DNA of 64,000 nucleotides from positions 620,001 through 684,000 of the forward strand of contig PUFA01000072.1 in NCBI GenBank assembly GCA_003508835.1. Reading direction: 5' to 3'. The notes beneath the pieces are model-generated. The model saw only the letters and a list, made by a program, of their open reading frames with translations. It made no database searches and had not been told where the DNA came from. Below are positions 24,330 to 35,000 of this stretch, one piece after another. Every line of letters starts with the position of its first letter. Positions within the stretch are counted from its first letter, which is position 1. Both the position numbers and the translations under genes were made by a program. This stretch comes from Eonycteris spelaea. Lineage: Eukaryota; Chordata; Mammalia; Chiroptera; Pteropodidae.

Positions 24330-24510
24330 ATTTCCATAATTGCTTTAGGAAGAAGGTAAAAAATATATTATTACCCATAATTTACTGATGATGAATTTGA
24401 AGAGTGGAGTTAAGTGGTTTACCTAGGGTTATGTGCAGTAAGCAAGTGAGCCATTATTACAAATAGATTAGAAGACTAGTCAAGTGTATGTCCTTCCTAC
24501 CACATTGCAG
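24330..24510 (-). mobile_element. MIR SINE, antisense
   Basis: 'attattacccataatttactgatgatgaatttgaag...taagtggtttacctagggtta' is the antisense MIR core. Confidence 0.65.
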
Positions 24511-25639
24511 TCCTCTTTATTCACATTTAACCGAAGTTATCATCATATATGGAGATCAATACATCATAAACCTATGACTAACAAATATATAATTATACTA
24601 GAATTATTATAGTGGCAGGGCTGCCCACATAAGAGAACGATGTACTAAATTCACTAATTGTTTTGCTTTACTTTGTGTCAGAACATTTCATTAAATATAT
24701 GGTGATGGGAAAGAAACATACTTTGATATGATGTTGAAGTTTCATACAGAATTGCTTTAAGTAGATGAATAACACCAATGGACCATGCTTTAGAAGCCTA
24801 TTGAAAAAATTTTTCTATACAAGGCAATTCAAAGCCATGTCTAGAATACTGCAGAGAACCATTAGCACTGCTAAATCTATGCATTGACACTTTCCCAAGT
24901 TCCCCCTTCTCCCACGATTCTTTTTTGAAGCTATCCTGCTGTCCAGTGGAAGGGAAGGGACTCTTCTGGATTCCTGGGAGGTGAGGAGAAGCTATGACAA
25001 CAGGAAGGTTCTCCAAGCCCAGTAGGGAAAGACCTTGAGAAGCATGAGATGGAACAGAAACCCTGTTTCACCAGTGATTAACACAAGGAATCTCCTATAC
25101 CATGAGTGGAAGGCTGTGCTCATTTTCAGGGAAGTTACTGTCTTTTGAACCTTTCTGCGTCTAGAAGGAATACAGGAGGTAGTATATCTCTCTTTGAAAT
25201 TGATGCCATTGCTACTATATTAGCCAATTGATGGTTCTGTAGTTTTGATATCTGATGCTACCATCTGAGTGAAAGGCATTTAATCAGGTTTTTAATATCT
25301 CTTAGTATTTAAAAATAGATTTTCTGCAATTTTACATTCTAGACAATTCCTTACTTGTCACTGTCTAATTTTACCACTTACCCAATAAATTATGATGATA
25401 ACACAGGCACATGTGAGCTTGCTAACGTATTGTTAATCTTTCTAGTTACCTTATATGCATGGTTTTTTGTTAGTGACTACTTAGTTACTATATTTTGCAA
25501 TATATATTCATTCACACAGCTCTGATTTAGGAATTCGGAAGAGAAAAACCTGGAGAGGAATCAGTCAGAGAGGAGTTTATAGCTTTAAGGCATGAGGAGC
25601 TTACAGGTTTTTAATATAAATCGTTCCCAGAATCCATGT
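24511..25639. other. Intronic DNA, no gene seen
   Basis: Unclassified. It becomes slightly less AT-rich towards 24.9-25.2 kb, ahead of the candidate promoter island. Confidence 0.45.
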
Positions 25640-26330
25640 CACAGCTCCTTATATGGTGCTGCTTTTTTCCTCTCGGTTGCTATGACAACAGCAGCACTGC
25701 ACCATTCATCGGCTCTGGACCTGGGCTGCATTGCTAGCCTTCCGTGTTACTCCTGAATGTTAAGAACATCCGTGAATCATTCACTATGTTAACGCTGCGC
25801 CATTAGAAACCTCAGAACCAGTTCTTCCAGCAATTTGGGCTAACAGAAGGGTAAACTAAACTGCGCCACAGAGAAAGACTGTATAAAAGTATTTCTTTTT
25901 TCCTGAGGGAATCATGCAATCTATATTTGCTGCAGTATTCTGAAAGGATAAGCTAGGTTAGGCTATCTAACGAAAGGAACTCGTCCATGTAATCTGTCTT
26001 GAAATCATTAGCTGTTCAAAACAAATACCCCGTTGCATCTCTGGATATAAAAAGAAGCAGGTGATTTGTTAGGGGTTCTAAGCTCCTTTGGGAGCATCAT
26101 TTGTGCTTTGGGACCGTAATCAACATTTGCTGTATGAAGTATCACCTGTAACGCACAGTAAGTTCTGGGCAGTGTGAAGAGCTGGCTGGAGAAGATTAAA
26201 GTGTGGATCATTACTGATGTGTCAGATCTGATAACAGCAGGATCAGTGAATAAGAAGAAGCCTTTTAAGGTTTTCAGGAGAAAAGACTATCTAGTATTGA
26301 CTAATGAGGAAGACAAACTAAAGCCTGTGA
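25640..26330 (+). promoter_or_regulatory. Candidate internal promoter / alternative first exon in TANC2 intron
   Basis: A repeat-free stretch, visibly GC-richer than its surroundings, that stacks several elements in promoter order. A perfect CArG box (CCTTATATGG, 25647-25656) is followed 20 bp on by a near-palindromic RFX X-box (GTTGCTATGACAAC, 25676-25689), a TATA-like TATAAAA at 25882-25888, and a strong splice donor, CCT|GTGAGTATG, at 26330. No ATG in the interval opens a frame of useful length. A stop-free frame runs from 26062 past the donor, but it would end at phase 0 and would not match the phase-1 TANC2 exons. If transcribed, it is more likely a non-coding leader or enhancer RNA than a coding exon. 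All of this is inferred from motifs. Confidence 0.35.
25676..25689. promoter_or_regulatory. RFX X-box-like site
   Basis: GTTGCTATGACAAC fits the RFX consensus GTNRCC/YATRRNAAC over both half-sites. RFX factors act in ciliated and neural cells. No binding data. Confidence 0.5.
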
Positions 26331-28439
26331 GTATGACGAGCAGAGTGTTTGTGTGTTACATGGATTGCTTAGCTATAAGGCCTACTCTGAGCTTTGTATA
26401 AAAAGAAACGCAACCTAAAGAATTTGACACTTAGTTTTCAGGGAAGCCATTAAGAAATGTCATTAGGCACATTAATTTTTAATTATGGGTGTGTAAATAT
26501 GAATCTTTTAAAATAGTTTCATATTTTAAAAAAGATTTCATTGTGAAGAAAGCTGTTAATTCATTTTTTATAAAATGTAAATGTGAAGGTCAGAATGCTT
26601 TTTTTGTTAGATTGTGATTCCAGAATAGATTTCTACTTCCTATTGCAATATCCCTACATGTAAAGTACATTTTAAAATATAACAGTTATGGAAATTTAGA
26701 ATTTTGTTAGTATGCTTCTTTAACACATCAGATCTTTCTTTCATTAACTAGAGTGCTTACAAATGAATGCTCTTGCATTGTTTTAAGGATTTTTTTAAAC
26801 TTGACATTATTTGCTAGTTATGTTGATTTATATTGTGTTTTCCCAGTTGAGAAAGGTAAATGAGAGATTTTCCATCCTTGTATTTTTAGACCGTTCGTTA
26901 ATTATCACTTTAAGATAAATTGAATTTATGGATTGACTTCTCTCAAAAGATTTTGTCTATTTGGCTTTTTCTCTTTTTAGTTCTTTAGCTAACCATGGTA
27001 ATTTAGAAATGGACTAAAAGTAGGAACTTGGTTTTTCAAAATTAGAATATTTAAACTGATCTCCAGCCACTTCACAAAGGAAAAAGGCATTTCATCTGGG
27101 CTTATTCTTTGAGTTATTTATCTTCCTTAATTACTCTTCTTAAATGCATTTTGTTCACAGAAGATGTACTTTAGGGATATAACTGGGTTCCTTTAATTTA
27201 CACAATTATGGGAAAAGGGTTTTGTTATTTTGTTATTACTGCAGTTTGATTTACATTCTTTTTCTATTTTGAGATTTTTGCCTGTAGATGTGTACATAAG
27301 ACTTTGTCTAATATTTAAGAAACCTTTAAATAGGGAGAATTAATATATTAAAGGATAATGAAAGTACTAATTACTTATATTTACCATATCTATCATTAGT
27401 AACAAGATTTTACTTTGGTTTGAAAGCCTGTAATAGATTAAATAAATTGAATATTCACATTTTAACCATTGCCATCCAAGAATATATGAATTTTTTAAAT
27501 TTATGTATATTTTAATAACCACGCACATTGTAAGTTAACACTTTTTTATGACTAGTCTGTCCTCACGAATGTATACAGAAGGTTTTGTATTCCATTGCCT
27601 GTGAAACCATAATTCTTATTAATGGTAACAAAGACTGATTTGAGTACTTTTTAATACGGGTTACATTTTTAAATATAGATTTATTTATTTTACAGTAATC
27701 TCCCTTGGACCACATCCTGTGATATTTTTATTTTAGGGGCCTTGTCCAATGTATATATTCCTAAAAGATTGTGTATAAGCATATTTGTTTGGTTGTAACT
27801 GTCTAATGTAAAATCCACTAGTGAAGCTCCCTATTTGAGAGATTCTGTAATAAGCCAATTTGGTGAATCTGTATATTATATTCTGTACTAGGTTTTCTTA
27901 ATGTAAGACCCATCTGGTTTATTTTAGTATGTAAAGATTCAAGTTGCAGATTGAACAGGCAGCATTCTGTGATAAAAATAAGCCTCATGCTTTGGTCTTA
28001 TAATTTAGTCCTTCAGTTTCAAAATAGTCTAACATCTTCAGGTTTACTTTCTGAAATCCTTTGAAGTCTTTATAATATTATTTATATAACAGATAACTGG
28101 GTAAGCATTGATTTTATTTGGGAGGAATGTGCTAGTGAATAAATAATATATTAAATTTATAAATATAAAAGGCTTTAGTTTCTTCCCTATTTTCCATTAA
28201 CTAAGTAAGCTCATCATCCTAATAACACTTCTGATTATCTAAAAATGTGTTAGTCCGTTAATAGGTTTTTACTAGGAAATGGCGCCTTATTTCTGTCAGG
28301 ATTTACATTAAGACTCAAAGTCTCACATTGGTGATTATTTTAAAAGAACGATTTCTAGTTATTTTTTCCTCATGGGAATCAGTCATAATATTTGTACGAA
28401 AATTGTGTCTTCTTTATTGCTCCAGCATTCTATAGTAAA
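26331..28439. other. Intronic DNA, no gene seen
   Basis: About 2.1 kb of AT-rich sequence in which I see neither a gene nor a clear transposon. The lack of recognisable repeats over this length may reflect strong decay or constraint. Confidence 0.45.
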
Positions 28440-28635
28440 ACATTTTAACCACGTGTAAGCTTTGCAGCTTAGGACATGTTAACCTCTCTGAAGTTTCTCT
28501 CCTATAAAATTAATGAAGTAATGTCTTATTGTATTGTCATTGTAGGCACTAAGAAAGAAAGACTATATAAAGGACCTAGTATAGTACTTGTCATGATGGA
28601 AAAAATATCCTCTAAGTAATAATTCTCTTTCTCTG
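28440..28635 (+). mobile_element. MIR SINE
   Basis: 'gcttaggacatgttaacctctctgaagtttctctcctataaaattaatgaagtaat' and the A+T-rich 3' end follow the sense MIR consensus. Confidence 0.6.
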
Positions 28636-30094
28636 CACTTCATCTCCACTGGCCTACTTCAGTGGTTCTTGGACTTTTCCTTGGGAGTATTTTTAGGACA
28701 GAGGGGTGTGAGATGTAGCCTGAAGGGGCATCCAGAAGCAAACCTGGAAATACTTTGGCAGTCCTATATATTTTTTTCTTTTAAAATAGTCTACATTCTA
28801 CATTTCTTATCATAAAAAATATTTTCCAAAGAAAATCTTTAATTAAAACTCACTCTTCAAGAAAATATGCTACATTTTCTCTTATTAATTTATATACTAC
28901 TACCTATCTGTATGAATTCTCAAGTTTAAGACATACTACTTAGATCTCTTGGTCTGGGTATTATTTTGGGGAAATAAATCTCCTGAAATAAAAGAAGTGT
29001 ATATTTCTCTGGAAAAATAGATTGAGAATCAAGAGGCAGGAATGAAAAAATCTAATTAAAGGTAGAAGGCTTACACAGCTCAAAGGAGTAAGTAGTGGGA
29101 AGGGGCTGGGTCCAGCTGTAGTGAGATGTGAAAGGAATACCTCCATGTCAGAAATAAAGAAGAATGATGATGGAGAAACTAATAGTTGATCATTCTTAAA
29201 GCCGTGAGAAGTCTTGCAATAAAGAACCTATTTAACTGTTTAGCATCTTTGAAAGTTATCCGACAACAGAGCCCCTTTTGTTTTCTTGTGCAACACCTAC
29301 AGAATCTTGTTCAACAAGTGTACCAAGGAGCACACTTAGGGAGTTAAGTGACTACAGGAAGTTATGTTATTTAGAAGGAAAGAAAAATGGGTAACCGCAG
29401 AACCAAGTATGACGGCAATCATCTTGGCGCTCCAGAATATTATAGAAAAGCTACATTTTGCTCAAATTCCCCAGATAAATCGTGCTTTAATGTTTTAAAG
29501 AGTAGTATAGTATTTTTTTAGGTGGGAGAAAAGATTGTATTTGCCAGATGAATTAGAAAGGGAAATGACAAATAAGGTAACTTGAGTAAAAACTTGAAGC
29601 AAGAGGATAGGATGTATTCAAATGGTAAAATACATTAGTTAATCTGGAGCATGAAGGATGCTGTGGAAGAGAAAACTAGAGACGAGATTAAGGCAGCCTT
29701 TGGAGCAGTGGTACACTAGGATGGTAGCAGTGGAAAACGTACAAGGAGAAAAAAGATTTTGAGGAGTAAGCAAATTGGTGACCAACCAGTTAGTTGTAGA
29801 ATCCAGGAATATGGAAGATCTGTCAAAGGTTTTAAGAATGGAAATTGACGGCTTCATTTATAGGATCAGAGAGATTAGGAGAGGTGATTTTGAGAAAATG
29901 AGACACATTGAGTTCAGGACGATAGTACAATATTAGAGTGGAACTGTGGTTTTAACACTTTAAAAAGAAATAAGATTTTAAAATATAAGTTTGGAAGTTA
30001 TACACATAAAGAATAGTTAAAACTTTAAGAATAGGTAAAAATCTCTTTAAAAAGAATAGAACAAATAAATGGAAAAGATGGGGGATAAATATTC
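28636..30094. other. Intronic DNA, mostly unclassified
   Basis: 'cagtggttcttggactttt' at 28660 may start a hAT MITE but decays at once. 29640-29900 is purine-rich and could be an old LINE. No gene. Confidence 0.4.
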
Positions 30095-30285
30095 ATGTGC
30101 ATTTACCAAGCATTTTCACTTTAACTCATTTGATCTTTTCAGTAGCATTTTGAATTATTGTAGCCCTGGTATTATAGATGAAGAAAACAAGACCTAATCA
30201 AGTTAATCATTAAGCAATTTAGGCATAAGAGATCATGATTCCAATTTAGGTCTTTCTCTAACTTCATTACTACTCTAAGGGGTCA
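30095..30285 (-). mobile_element. MIR SINE, antisense
   Basis: 'tttaccaagcattttcactttaactcatttgatcttttcag...tattatagatgaagaaaacaagac' is antisense MIR. Confidence 0.65.
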
Positions 30286-30864
30286 AGAAGTAAACCTAAG
30301 GAATAGAAAAACTCATGTTAAAAGACAGATGCGATTAGTAAGGAGCGGTCTGAAAGATATTGGGAGAACCAAGGTGGTCTAACTACTGTGGAACCTGAGA
30401 TTTGAGAAGGTTTCAGAGAATAACTAATCACAGTTTTCAAATTCACATAGAGTTCATGAATACAGATTTATACGGGACCATGAATCTGTTGTGTGGTTCT
30501 GCTTTTTGTTTCCTGAACCGTAGTCAAAACTCTTAGCTGCAGTGGTCCACATTAGGCAAATAATTGTATTCCGTTGCTTTAAAGAGGAAAAGAGAGAGAC
30601 TACGTGAAATGGGTGGGAATGTAGGTAGGAGAAGGTAGCATCTAATGAAAAATTCACAGCCAGATATGCTTTTTAGAGTTCTAGCTGGTTTTTCGGTGCC
30701 TCTAATTTATAGTCACATATAGGACTCTTCAAGACTTTTGAAGGTGAAGTACTTTTCTCTCCATTTAACATCATCACCCCAATAAATTTCCCTTTATTAT
30801 TTTAACTTAGCTAAGCTAGGCAAGATGACGCTCTTATATTGACATCTGTGATAATGGTTAGTAG
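30286..30864. other. Intronic DNA, no gene seen
   Basis: Nothing recognisable. Confidence 0.5.
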
Positions 30865-31035
30865 TTCAGATTCTCCCACTTACTTTGTAATATTGATTGT
30901 TATATAACTTCTCTGTGTTTCCATTTCCTCTTCTATGGAAAGAGTAAATGAGTTTAAATGAGTTTTTAAAGGGAAAATACCTACAACAGCCTCTAGTACT
31001 TAGTAAGTACTCAATAATAATTGATGATGTCACTT
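30865..31035 (+). mobile_element. MIR SINE
   Basis: 'cccacttactttgtaatattgattgttatataacttctctgtgtttccatttcctcttc' and 'gtacttagtaagtactcaataataa' match the sense MIR. Confidence 0.7.
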
Positions 31036-31570
31036 ATTGGCAAATGCAAGACTGTATTTATATCCCTTTCTGTACCTTTCTTTACTTATCCAGTTTTTCC
31101 TTTGGTGGGAAGGGAAACTTTTTATTTTTACTTGTTAGGTTAAGTGTTTAATGTGAGCAGAGAGTTAAAGCTCTGAACAGAAGGGTTAAAACATGCTTGG
31201 ATTTAGAAAACATCTCACTATAAAGAGCAGTGGGTACTGGTGTTGACATCTCTCCATAACACTGGTATAGTAATCATTAATACTGAAGGGTAACTTCAGT
31301 GTGAATTCATATGACTTACAGTGAAATCTGGTTTCATATTCAAACTAAAACAATTGATATGTATAATGTTCCCTTCCTTGTTTAATTTAAAAGAACCTCC
31401 TTTCCAAAAAGTATGAATAAATAAGTATATTGTCATATTATTATGCTATGCTAAGATGCTTAGAATTCCAATAAAGTTATACATTCAGTGCACAGTGGAC
31501 TTTTCCATTTTAGCATTTGTTACAGATATAAGTATTAAATGATTTAGCAATATACTTTAGCATAAAGGGT
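31036..31570. other. Intronic DNA, no gene seen
   Basis: Nothing recognisable. Confidence 0.5.
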
Positions 31571-31572
31571 AT

Positions 31573-31800
31573 ATAACACTGTGGACTCAAATCCAGGACT
31601 GTCTGAATTTGAATCCTGACTGACACTAAGTGCTCTGTCTTTGGGCAAGTAATTTAACCTCACTTTTCTCATGTTTCTCATCAATGAAAAGAAGTAATAA
31701 TAGTATCTACTTCATAGGGTTATTGTGAGGATTAAATGAGTAAAATACTTGGAACAGTTTCACATTATTAGTGCTTAGTCATTGTTAACTTAGCAGTGTG
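31573..31800 (+). mobile_element. MIR SINE, nearly full length
   Basis: Good sense match from 'aacactgtggactcaaatccaggactgtctgaatttgaatcc' through 'gggcaagtaatttaacctc' to 'catagggttattgtgaggattaaatgag' and 'gtgcttagtcattgttaa'. It is one of the best preserved MIRs here. Confidence 0.85.
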
Positions 31801-32277
31801 TGGCATATAATGAGCACTGTCTACTACCTATGCTTATACCATTATTATGTGCTCACAGTTAGATATACAAAACTTTAAAGTGGTCTTTATTACCAAGAGT
31901 ATACATAATTTTGAGTGCTTGTGTAAAAAGATGTGTTAGAGCTACTAAGTCTAAAATACACCTGTGCCCAGAAACACATAACAACTAAGAGCAAGAGAGT
32001 TCACACTCTATCAACAGCGTTCTTCCTGTTTTTATAATACTTAAATTGGAAAAATAAATTGTAGTCACCACCTTCTGTTTCCCTTATAGTAATAGTAATC
32101 TTCTGTTATAGGTCTATACAATTATAAAATAGGAAATAAATTGGGAAAACTATGTATATTTCTCCTTCAGTATTTAAGTTAATTATTTCTCTCAACTAAA
32201 TTTTTTCCCATTTTGGTAGCACAATAAAAGATGTACTATTTTTCATTAGCTGTTCATTAATTCCTTTCTTAAAAGGC
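31801..32277. other. Intronic DNA, no gene seen
   Basis: Nothing recognisable. Confidence 0.5.
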
Positions 32278-32442
32278 TCAATATTGCCAAACTTTATAAA
32301 TCTGTTTTCAATTCACTGTCTGTTTACATATCAGGGGACATGGTTTACCTTAAAAGTTATAATTGAATCTGTACAATAAAAGGTTTTATTATAGGTATTA
32401 TTACCAAATAATTCTACATATCTTTTATTAAGAGCAAAATAG
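32278..32442 (+). repeat. Local direct duplication, copy 1
   Basis: About 165 bp repeated in the same orientation at 32536-32700, with clear similarity along the whole length: 'ctttataaatctgtt', 'acatatcaggggacatg', 'attgaatctgtacaataaaag' and 'tctacatatcttttattaagagcaaaatag'. It is separated from copy 2 by about 93 bp of unrelated AT-rich DNA. I do not recognise it as a known transposon. Confidence 0.85.
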
Positions 32443-32535
32443 TTTTTTTTTTCAGCCTTGAGGCTCCTTTAAGAATTTAAAGCTCTGATTTAGTACAGTT
32501 TAAATTATATTTAAAATACTAAATTCAGAAAAAGA

Positions 32536-32700
32536 GTCAGTATTGACAATCACTTTATAAATCTGTTAATTTTACTGTCTTTTTACATTTCAGGGGACAT
32601 GTTTTAACCTAACATAATTGAATCCGTACAATAATAAAAGTTTTTATTATGGGTATTATTAGCAAAAAAGTCTACATATCCTTTATTAAGAGTAAAATAG
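32536..32700 (+). repeat. Local direct duplication, copy 2
   Basis: Partner of 32278-32442: 'ctttataaatctgtt', 'acatttcaggggacatg', 'attgaatccgtacaataataaaag' and 'tctacatatcctttattaagagtaaaatag'. Differences are mostly substitutions and a few short indels. Confidence 0.85.
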
Positions 32701-33295
32701 AAAATAGCTCAAACCAAATTGCAGTGGGATATGTTGTGTTTTAACAGTAGGAATGTAAGACTGATTCTCCACCATGTTTTTTTAAGCTCATTAGTAGTTT
32801 GATAAAGTAACATGTTTAAAAGCAAGAGAAATGAAATTACTGCTACATCAATGCCAAACTAAAGTAAAACCGACTATAATAGAAATCTAGACTAAAAATT
32901 TGCCATGTAGAAAGTCTGTGGCTATAATGGTTGAGAATCTATAAAATAAAAGCTGTCTGGGAAGAGGTAAAGGTTAGGATCATTTGTTGATTGCTTGTAT
33001 GTTTTGCTTTTTGTCTGAACAATCCCTTCCCCCTAGTGAAAAAAAAAAGGTGGGGAGATTAAACATGTAACTCTTATCAAATATCACACCATTATTACTT
33101 TTTCAAACAAAATTTATTTGGTGTTTTTTTTCTTTTGCACTAAGTGTATGGGTTTGCATGTAAATTTGCTTTCATCACAGGGCTGATGCAGATATCCAGT
33201 ATTAACGGATGTTCAAATCAAACATCAAATAACTTACCTTCAAGACTTTTTTTAATGATTTATTTCATAGCTTTCAAATTTTAAAGGAACTTTGG
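32701..33295. other. Intronic DNA, no gene seen
   Basis: Nothing recognisable. Confidence 0.5.
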
Positions 33296-33299
33296 AGAT

Positions 33300-33515
33300 C
33301 ATCTAGATTGATGAGTCTTAAAATTTGGCCTTGGACCGCCACCAACAGCATCAGCATCACTTGGAAAATTTTTGGAAGTTCAGATTCTTGGGCCCAAACC
33401 AGAACTACTATATCAGAAACTCTGAGGCACAGGTTGCAGGGGGACACCAATCTGTATTTTAACAAGCCCTCTGGAGTGATCCTGATGCATGCTAAAAGTT
33501 AAGAAGTCACTTATC
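33300..33515 (-). mobile_element. hAT-Charlie-type MITE (MER5/MER20 class), antisense
   Basis: 'cagcatcagcatcacttgg', 'cagattcttgggcccaaaccag', 'tcagaaactctgaggcacaggttgcag' and 'ctggagtgatcctgatgcatgc' are the antisense of the common '...tgcatcagaatcacctggag...' MITE also present at 51581-51755. The frames at this place on both strands are read through the repeat. Confidence 0.75.
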
Positions 33516-34345
33516 TAGATAACAGCCACTGAGGAAGATGTTTTTCACCATAGTGTGTCAAGTAGAATTACACACTACCTGCTTTTGAGGCCAATTGGAA
33601 AGGGAACTTTTTTCCTCAGGCAGTAGGTACCTTTGTATTATATCTAGAACAAAATCACTCTCTTTTATGTGCTAGGCTGCTGGATGTTCTCTCTGTAGAT
33701 GAACAGACTGGATATAAAGTTTTTGGGACAGCAAACAAAATAGTCTTTGGCCAAGGCTACACATCAAGTAGGCTGTAAGATAAACTTTGAGGGGAAAATC
33801 TCAACATTTTTAATTGCTTGAGTCTGCTTTACTTTAGAATTGGTGGGAAATAGCTGGATTGCCCAGACTTTCCACAGGAAAGAAACAAAGAGAAATAGCA
33901 GTATTCCCAAAGGAGTAGTGGAGACTTAGATGACATAACCACCACCATTTATGAGACCCTCATAAGCCTCCTAAAGCTGAAAATTTGTCAGTTCTTCCTT
34001 GGTGAATTCCTCATGATGGCCTGTTATCAATGTAGCTGATTTTATTCTTTTGTGTATGAAAGAGAACTAAACGTTTGAAGCTAAAAAAAAAAGGGTTAAA
34101 AGTGACATTTATTTTTCTATCTTTTCATTCTCTCTATACCCTAAATATTCTTTGTTATCCAGAGATTAATACATTTTTTAAAATATATATTTATTTCATT
34201 TTAGTACACCTAATAATACAGATTATGTTATGAAAATGATATAACTTGCAATATAAATGTTCTACTTGAATAAATGAGAATCAATTAAAATTGACTTTCT
34301 AGTAATGTTTATTATTAGGTCACTCTCAAACTAGATTGACCATTT
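33516..34345. other. Intronic DNA, no gene seen
   Basis: Nothing recognisable apart from short A- and T-runs. Confidence 0.5.
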
Positions 34346-34347
34346 AA

Positions 34348-34576
34348 GACAAAGATCAGCAAACACTATTCCTTATAAAATTTTTCTCAAAGGAAAAGAT
34401 AGGAAATAACTAGGCTTTGTAGGTTAATGCAAAATCAAGGATATTAAGTAAGTTTTTATTTACCATTTAAAATGTATTTAAAAATGTAAAAGTCATTTGC
34501 AGCTCATTAGTCATTAAAAAAAAAAAAAGGCAGATGGCCAAGTTTAGCCTGCAAGCGATAGTTTACCAACCCTTGA
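34348..34576 (+). mobile_element. hAT-Charlie-type MITE (MER5A-like)
   Basis: Starts 'gatcagcaaacact' and ends 'gccaagtttagcctgcaagcgatagtttaccaaccc', a decayed copy of the MITE whose ends read CAG..TTGGCAAACT / AGTTTGCCAACC. The body has the expected 'ggctttgtaggtta' block. Confidence 0.65.
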
Positions 34577-35000
34577 CTTACGATAGAGAGAATTCTTAGA
34601 TATTTACCCTTCATATTTTGAGGTGGTATAAACAGTGATTACAATATATGTTAATTATGTATTTCTACATAATATTGTTGACAATAAATTTGATTAACAA
34701 ATTCTTTTTCTCCAAAATATTTTAAAAACATAAACATTAGTCCTTCCTAAGATAAATTACTAAGCATTCCCAGTTATAGAATTTAATTTCATGATATTTA
34801 CATTAATGGGAAATCAGGAAGATGGGTTCCAGGGGGCTCTTCAAGATAACTTTAGGATATTATGAAAGCATAGAGATATGAAAACATATATCAATTCATG
34901 AATAAGAAACAATAAATTTGCTAGCGAGAGAAGAGAAAAAATATATATGATAATATTAAGAGAAACTGGTTGTGTTTTATGCATATGTAAAAAATTCAGA
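34577..35000. other. Intronic AT-rich DNA next to VIM pseudogene
   Basis: Very AT-rich. Its last bases (AAAAAATTCAGA, 34989-35000) nearly repeat the sequence after the pseudogene's A-tail and may be one copy of the target-site duplication. Confidence 0.4.

Noticed and set aside
26174..26401. Open frame in the promoter island that looks protein-like and runs into a strong splice donor
   Set aside because: It begins at GTG, no ATG is available upstream in frame (a TAA at 26059-26061 closes it), and the donor at 26330 would leave phase 0 whereas the TANC2 exons need phase 1. I recognise no matching protein, so it is kept only as part of the candidate non-coding exon.
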